Part shown: piece by piece, positions 8,275 through 10,780 of the stretch
How the letters are laid out: the number at the start of each line of letters is the position of its first letter
Position numbering within the stretch: position 1 is the first letter of the stretch
Origin: Thoreauomyces humboldtii
Lineage: Eukaryota > Chytridiomycota > Chytridiomycetes > Spizellomycetales > Powellomycetaceae
Reading direction: 5' to 3'
Length of the DNA: 10,780 bases
NCBI GenBank assembly: GCA_027596035.1
Contig: JADGJA010000782.1
Location: 1-10,780, forward strand
Program-made: the position numbers and the translations under genes
Notes under the pieces: generated by a model
What the model saw: only the letters and a program-made list of their open reading frames with translations
Told to the model about the DNA's origin: nothing
Databases searched by the model: none

Positions 8275-9170
8275 TTACTCGCATTCCTCGTCTTCGTCGC
8301 TTGACAATTGCAGGTCCCACTCTCCCAAGAATGTAGCGTCAACGGTAGTGTTGAATTCCGAGTGACGGCTTGTTTCCGTGGACACATTGGGTCTGTTCTG
8401 TGGTGGGGGAGCGGCGATGACATTGACCGGAGGAGAAGACTGAGGATGCTGAAGGGCGGGTCAGTTGAATTGCGTGGTTTCGACACCACGTTCTTCGTCT
8501 GCCCCATCAACATACCTCTTGTGCGATATCGATCTCGATGACTTCCTGCGCCGGGGCACGAACGGGCGACATCCTGAAAAGCGTCCAGCAATCAGCCTGA
8601 AGATGATCTCGACGTAACGCGTGATCAGCATGACATCTTGCTTCCTCACCAGGCACCCAGCAACGCCAGTCTATCCACCACTCCCTGCCAGTCGGCCAGA
8701 TGGTCGATGCTCTGGGTAGGCTCGCATCCGTGATTCCCCACAAACACGAAGCTCTCCACCACGAGACAGACTCGAGCCGGTCGCGATGGATGGTGCCTGC
8801 TGAACCGAAACCTCCCCTTTGTGAGTATGAGGATGGCGCCACGGAGCGTTGTCAGCGAAGGGTTCGGACAGGCCAGGGAGGCCTCGCGGAGGGCGTTGTA
8901 GGCGTGGACGCATTCGTTCGTGACGATGCAGTCGATGCTGTGATCCTTGTCCGAGATTTCCAAGGTCAGTGGGATCTCTGCGGTCGGGGTCGGGTCGAAC
9001 GAGGTGATCTTGCGGACCTGGGCGCGTCTGTTGAAGAGGATCGTTGGACCGAAGAAGGGCCATGCTGCGTCAGCCTGTGGGGATAGGGCGTCGGCCTGCT
9101 GTGCGTTGCGCACTGCCATGTCCAGCTGGGATAGCGTCTGAGTCAAAATCCATGTCGTCAACAGTCCCAT
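8275..9170 (-). CDS. TPP1: Putative shelterin TPP1/Tpz1-like OB-fold protein
   Basis: Three coding exons: 9170-8650, 8573-8516 and 8448-8275 (stop TAA 8277-8275), with introns of 76 and 67 bp; 250 residues. In order, the first 170 residues follow the TPP1/ACD OB-fold pattern: a Trp-Ile opening (TTWILTQTLS), an RAQVRKI strand, LTLEISDKDHSIDCIVTNE (compare the VSDGTHSVRCLVTRE type of motif in mammalian TPP1), LRGAILILTKGRFRFSR, and ARVCLVVESFVFV. TPP1/Tpz1 bridges Pot1 to the rest of shelterin and recruits telomerase. After the OB fold come a short Pro/Asn linker and an acidic tail with FLGEWDLQLSSDEDEE. It is shorter than S. pombe Tpz1 (about 508 residues). The gene model is solid, since both junctions keep frame; the name rests on motif order by eye. 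An in-frame TAA lies four codons before ATG 9170. Another OB-fold protein is possible. Confidence 0.6.
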
Positions 9171-9340
9171 CCGCGGGGTTTACGAAGTGCGAGGCAGCGA
9201 GAGTGCAAAGGCTGAGGAACGTGAAGGCTGTTGGCATGCGTGTGTGTCCGGACCCCCTGGACACTGAACCGAGTGTGAGTGGCTTAGGTAATCAGAAAAC
9301 TCCGCTTCTTCCCCTCTTGCCGCCCTCCCTTCTCCTGCTC

Positions 9341-9362
9341 CTTCTTCTTCGTCTTCTTCTTC
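9341..9362. repeat. Polypyrimidine mirror repeat
   Basis: CTTCTTCTTC (9341-9350) is repeated at 9353-9362 after GT, forming a mirror-symmetric all-pyrimidine tract within a longer pyrimidine-rich stretch (9304-9362). Such tracts can form triplex (H-DNA) under supercoiling. It lies in the divergent promoter close to the TPP1-like gene. Confidence 0.6.
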
Positions 9363-9388
9363 GACGGGGAAGGCTGTGCTGCTCACCT

Positions 9389-9398
9389 GGGGGGGGGG
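9389..9398. repeat. G10 homopolymer run
   Basis: Ten consecutive G residues lie 26 bp beyond the polypyrimidine mirror repeat, in the divergent promoter. Long G runs mutate by slippage and are prone to sequencing error, so the exact count is uncertain. Confidence 0.8.
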
Positions 9399-9516
9399 TT
9401 TCTTCTTCCCGTCATGTCTGCTTTTCGAGCAGCAGCGACTGTAGTACTTGTAGCGGTGGACCATGTTCCCAAATCTTTAATCTGGATTGTGTTGAGAAGC
9501 CTTGCTTGTGACCTTA

Positions 9517-9530
9517 TTTTGGCGGGAAAA
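9517..9530. promoter_or_regulatory. E2F/SBF-like element between CDC14 and TPP1-like gene
   Basis: TTTTGGCGGGAAAA contains the full E2F consensus TTTSSCGC with its GGCGGGAAA extension. Fungal SBF/MBF complexes bind related sequences. The site lies about 287 bp upstream of the CDC14 start and about 346 bp upstream of the TPP1-like start. The match is seen directly; occupancy and cell-cycle control are inference. Confidence 0.45.
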
Positions 9531-9817
9531 GGACTGCAAGTGATTGCCAACTCCGAAGGTCGGGGAGGGAAAACCGTTCAAGGCCCGACTTCTCGGTGCC
9601 ACACTTCCCATTGCCAGAAAGATATTCTCGGAGTGTTCTCGGCGCCTATGCTCCTCCATGGCCTCCATGGCGCCCTTTCCGTCCAGCGGTTCTCCGGCTT
9701 GAACTACCTCTCGCATACCCTGCGTTGCCGCTTGCCTGGACCGGGGTGGTTGCTTTCTCGCTGCTCGCTTCGCTCTCGTCGTCCACTCCGTCACCTTCAT
9801 AAACATCCTCGTCTGTC

Positions 9818-10780
9818 ATGCCTTACTCCACGGTACCCTTGCTACATCATGCAACCAGTGCATCTGCCGCCGACGTTCTGGGGAACGCTCGAGAGTTCAT
9901 CCCAGGTGCGAGGGAGCCACAGGCTTGGTTGGATGAGTTCGATGTGCGATGACTGTTTGCATGGCTTTGTCTTACGCACATCTGTCCACAGAGAGACTGT
10001 ATTTCACGTGGCTCTCTCAGCATCCGGGGCAATTCACGTCGGCGCATTTCTTTAGCATCGACCAGATCCTCGTGTACATCAACTTTTACTCGGATTTCGG
10101 ACCGAACAATCTGGCCCATGTCGTCAGGTTCTGCGACATCGTGCAGGAAAAGCTCAAGGTGTGGATGCAGCACGAAGCTTTCATCAGCAAAACTTGCAGC
10201 TTCTCGCAGGCTTACCGACTTTTGTTGTTGTTGTAGAATCCGAGGACGGCCGATAAGCGCATATGTCTCTACTCATCCCACGACAGCGATAAGCGAGCCA
10301 ATGCTGCCTTTTTGATGTGTGCATACATGGTCAGTCGTCATGTCGTTTGACCCATACGATCCAAGGTGGTGGAACCTTGGAATTTGTTCGGCTCACCCGT
10401 CCTATCCAGATGATCGTACATCGTCAAGCCCCGGAAGAAGCCTTCGCTCCGCTCCTCGGCGTCCAACCTCCCTTCCTCCCGTACCGAGACGCAGGCTACG
10501 GAGCCGCTACCTACCACATCACCATCCCAGACTGTCTCCGCGGCCTGCACAAAGGTCTGGTCCTGGGACTCGTGGATCTGGAACGGGTCGACGTGGAGGA
10601 GTACGAGTTCTACGAGAAGGTCGAGAACGGTGACTTCAATTGGTTGACCGACAAGTTCCTCGCTCTCGCCGCACCGAAGGACGATGCGCCGGAACGGGTC
10701 GTCGGACCCGTCGCCGTACCGAGTGGGACGGGATATCAAGGATCACCTAGGAACGGGACGGGAGGTGGTGGTGGTGGGAG
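9818..10780 (+). CDS. CDC14: Dual-specificity phosphatase Cdc14, N-terminal part
   Basis: Coding exons: 9818-9905, 9992-10158, 10237-10329 and 10410 to the right edge, with introns of 86, 78 and 80 bp; all junctions keep frame. About 239 residues are visible. Cdc14 removes phosphate from Cdk sites to drive mitotic exit, cytokinesis and septation. The visible part is the N-terminal, non-catalytic half of the Cdc14 core: REFIPERLYFTWL, HFFSIDQILVYINFYSDFGP, DKRANAAFLMCAYM, APEEAFAPLLGVQPPFLPYR, and VEEYEFYEKVENGDFNWL. The HCxxGxGR catalytic loop would lie beyond the window. After residue ~210 the sequence becomes Pro/Gly-rich (ending in a Gly run), probably a linker insertion. ATG 9818 has an in-frame TAA 18 bp upstream and gives the short N-terminus usual in fungi. 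Intron 2 has (TTG)4 before its acceptor instead of a pyrimidine tract. Confidence 0.95.

Larger units (their letters stand above)
9171..9817. promoter_or_regulatory. Divergent promoter between TPP1-like gene and CDC14
   Basis: These 647 bp separate the two start codons and must carry both promoters. Visible elements are a pyrimidine-rich tract with a mirror repeat (9304-9362), a G10 run (9389-9398), an E2F/SBF-like site (9517-9530) and two CCATGG palindromes (9656-9661 and 9665-9670). A minus-strand frame from ATG 9806 to 9477 (109 codons) has a basic start and an EEHRRREHSENIFLAMG stretch; I recognise no family, and it would begin 12 bp from the CDC14 start, so I do not call it. A short minus-strand frame from ATG 9237 to 9070 overlaps the TPP1-like start out of frame. 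Confidence 0.55.

Noticed and set aside
9656..9670. Two CCATGG palindromes in the CDC14/TPP1-like spacer
   Set aside because: Six-base palindromes are too common to support a regulatory claim.

Overview
The window looks like nuclear DNA from a fungus, most likely a basidiomycete. All seven genes are conserved eukaryotic genes. Six of them are cut by short introns (67-112 bp, plus one of 483 bp) with GT-AG ends and pyrimidine-rich acceptors. Genes are close together. eIF3 subunit L, which S. cerevisiae lacks, is present. The lineage is an inference from this gene structure; no marker gene fixes it further. I saw no mobile element, CRISPR array, rRNA or tRNA.

Layout from left to right: (1) the 3' part of a SANT/Myb-like gene (+, to 531), convergent with (2) ribosomal protein eL24 (-, 821-1936), which appears to start with a 5-nt coding exon followed by a 483-bp intron; (3) a single-exon NAD(H) kinase with a mitochondrial-type presequence (-, 2503-3645), divergent from (4) sorting nexin 3 (+, 3900-4862, seven coding exons); (5) eIF3 subunit L (-, 5299-7349, six coding exons), convergent with SNX3; (6) a three-exon gene (-, 8275-9170) whose protein resembles the OB fold of shelterin TPP1/Tpz1; (7) the first four coding exons of the mitotic-exit phosphatase CDC14 (+, 9818 to the right edge), divergent from the TPP1-like gene.

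The genes do not form one pathway. Two are translation genes (eL24, eIF3l), one is in redox metabolism, one in endosomal sorting, and two in chromosome and cell-cycle biology. The most interesting part is the right end: a candidate basidiomycete TPP1/Tpz1 and CDC14 share a 647-bp divergent promoter with an E2F/SBF-like element, a mirror-repeat polypyrimidine tract and a G10 run. I found no clearly new multi-gene system. The best leads are the TPP1-like protein, its shared promoter with CDC14, the cryptic first exon of eL24, and several palindromes or hairpins in intergenic DNA.
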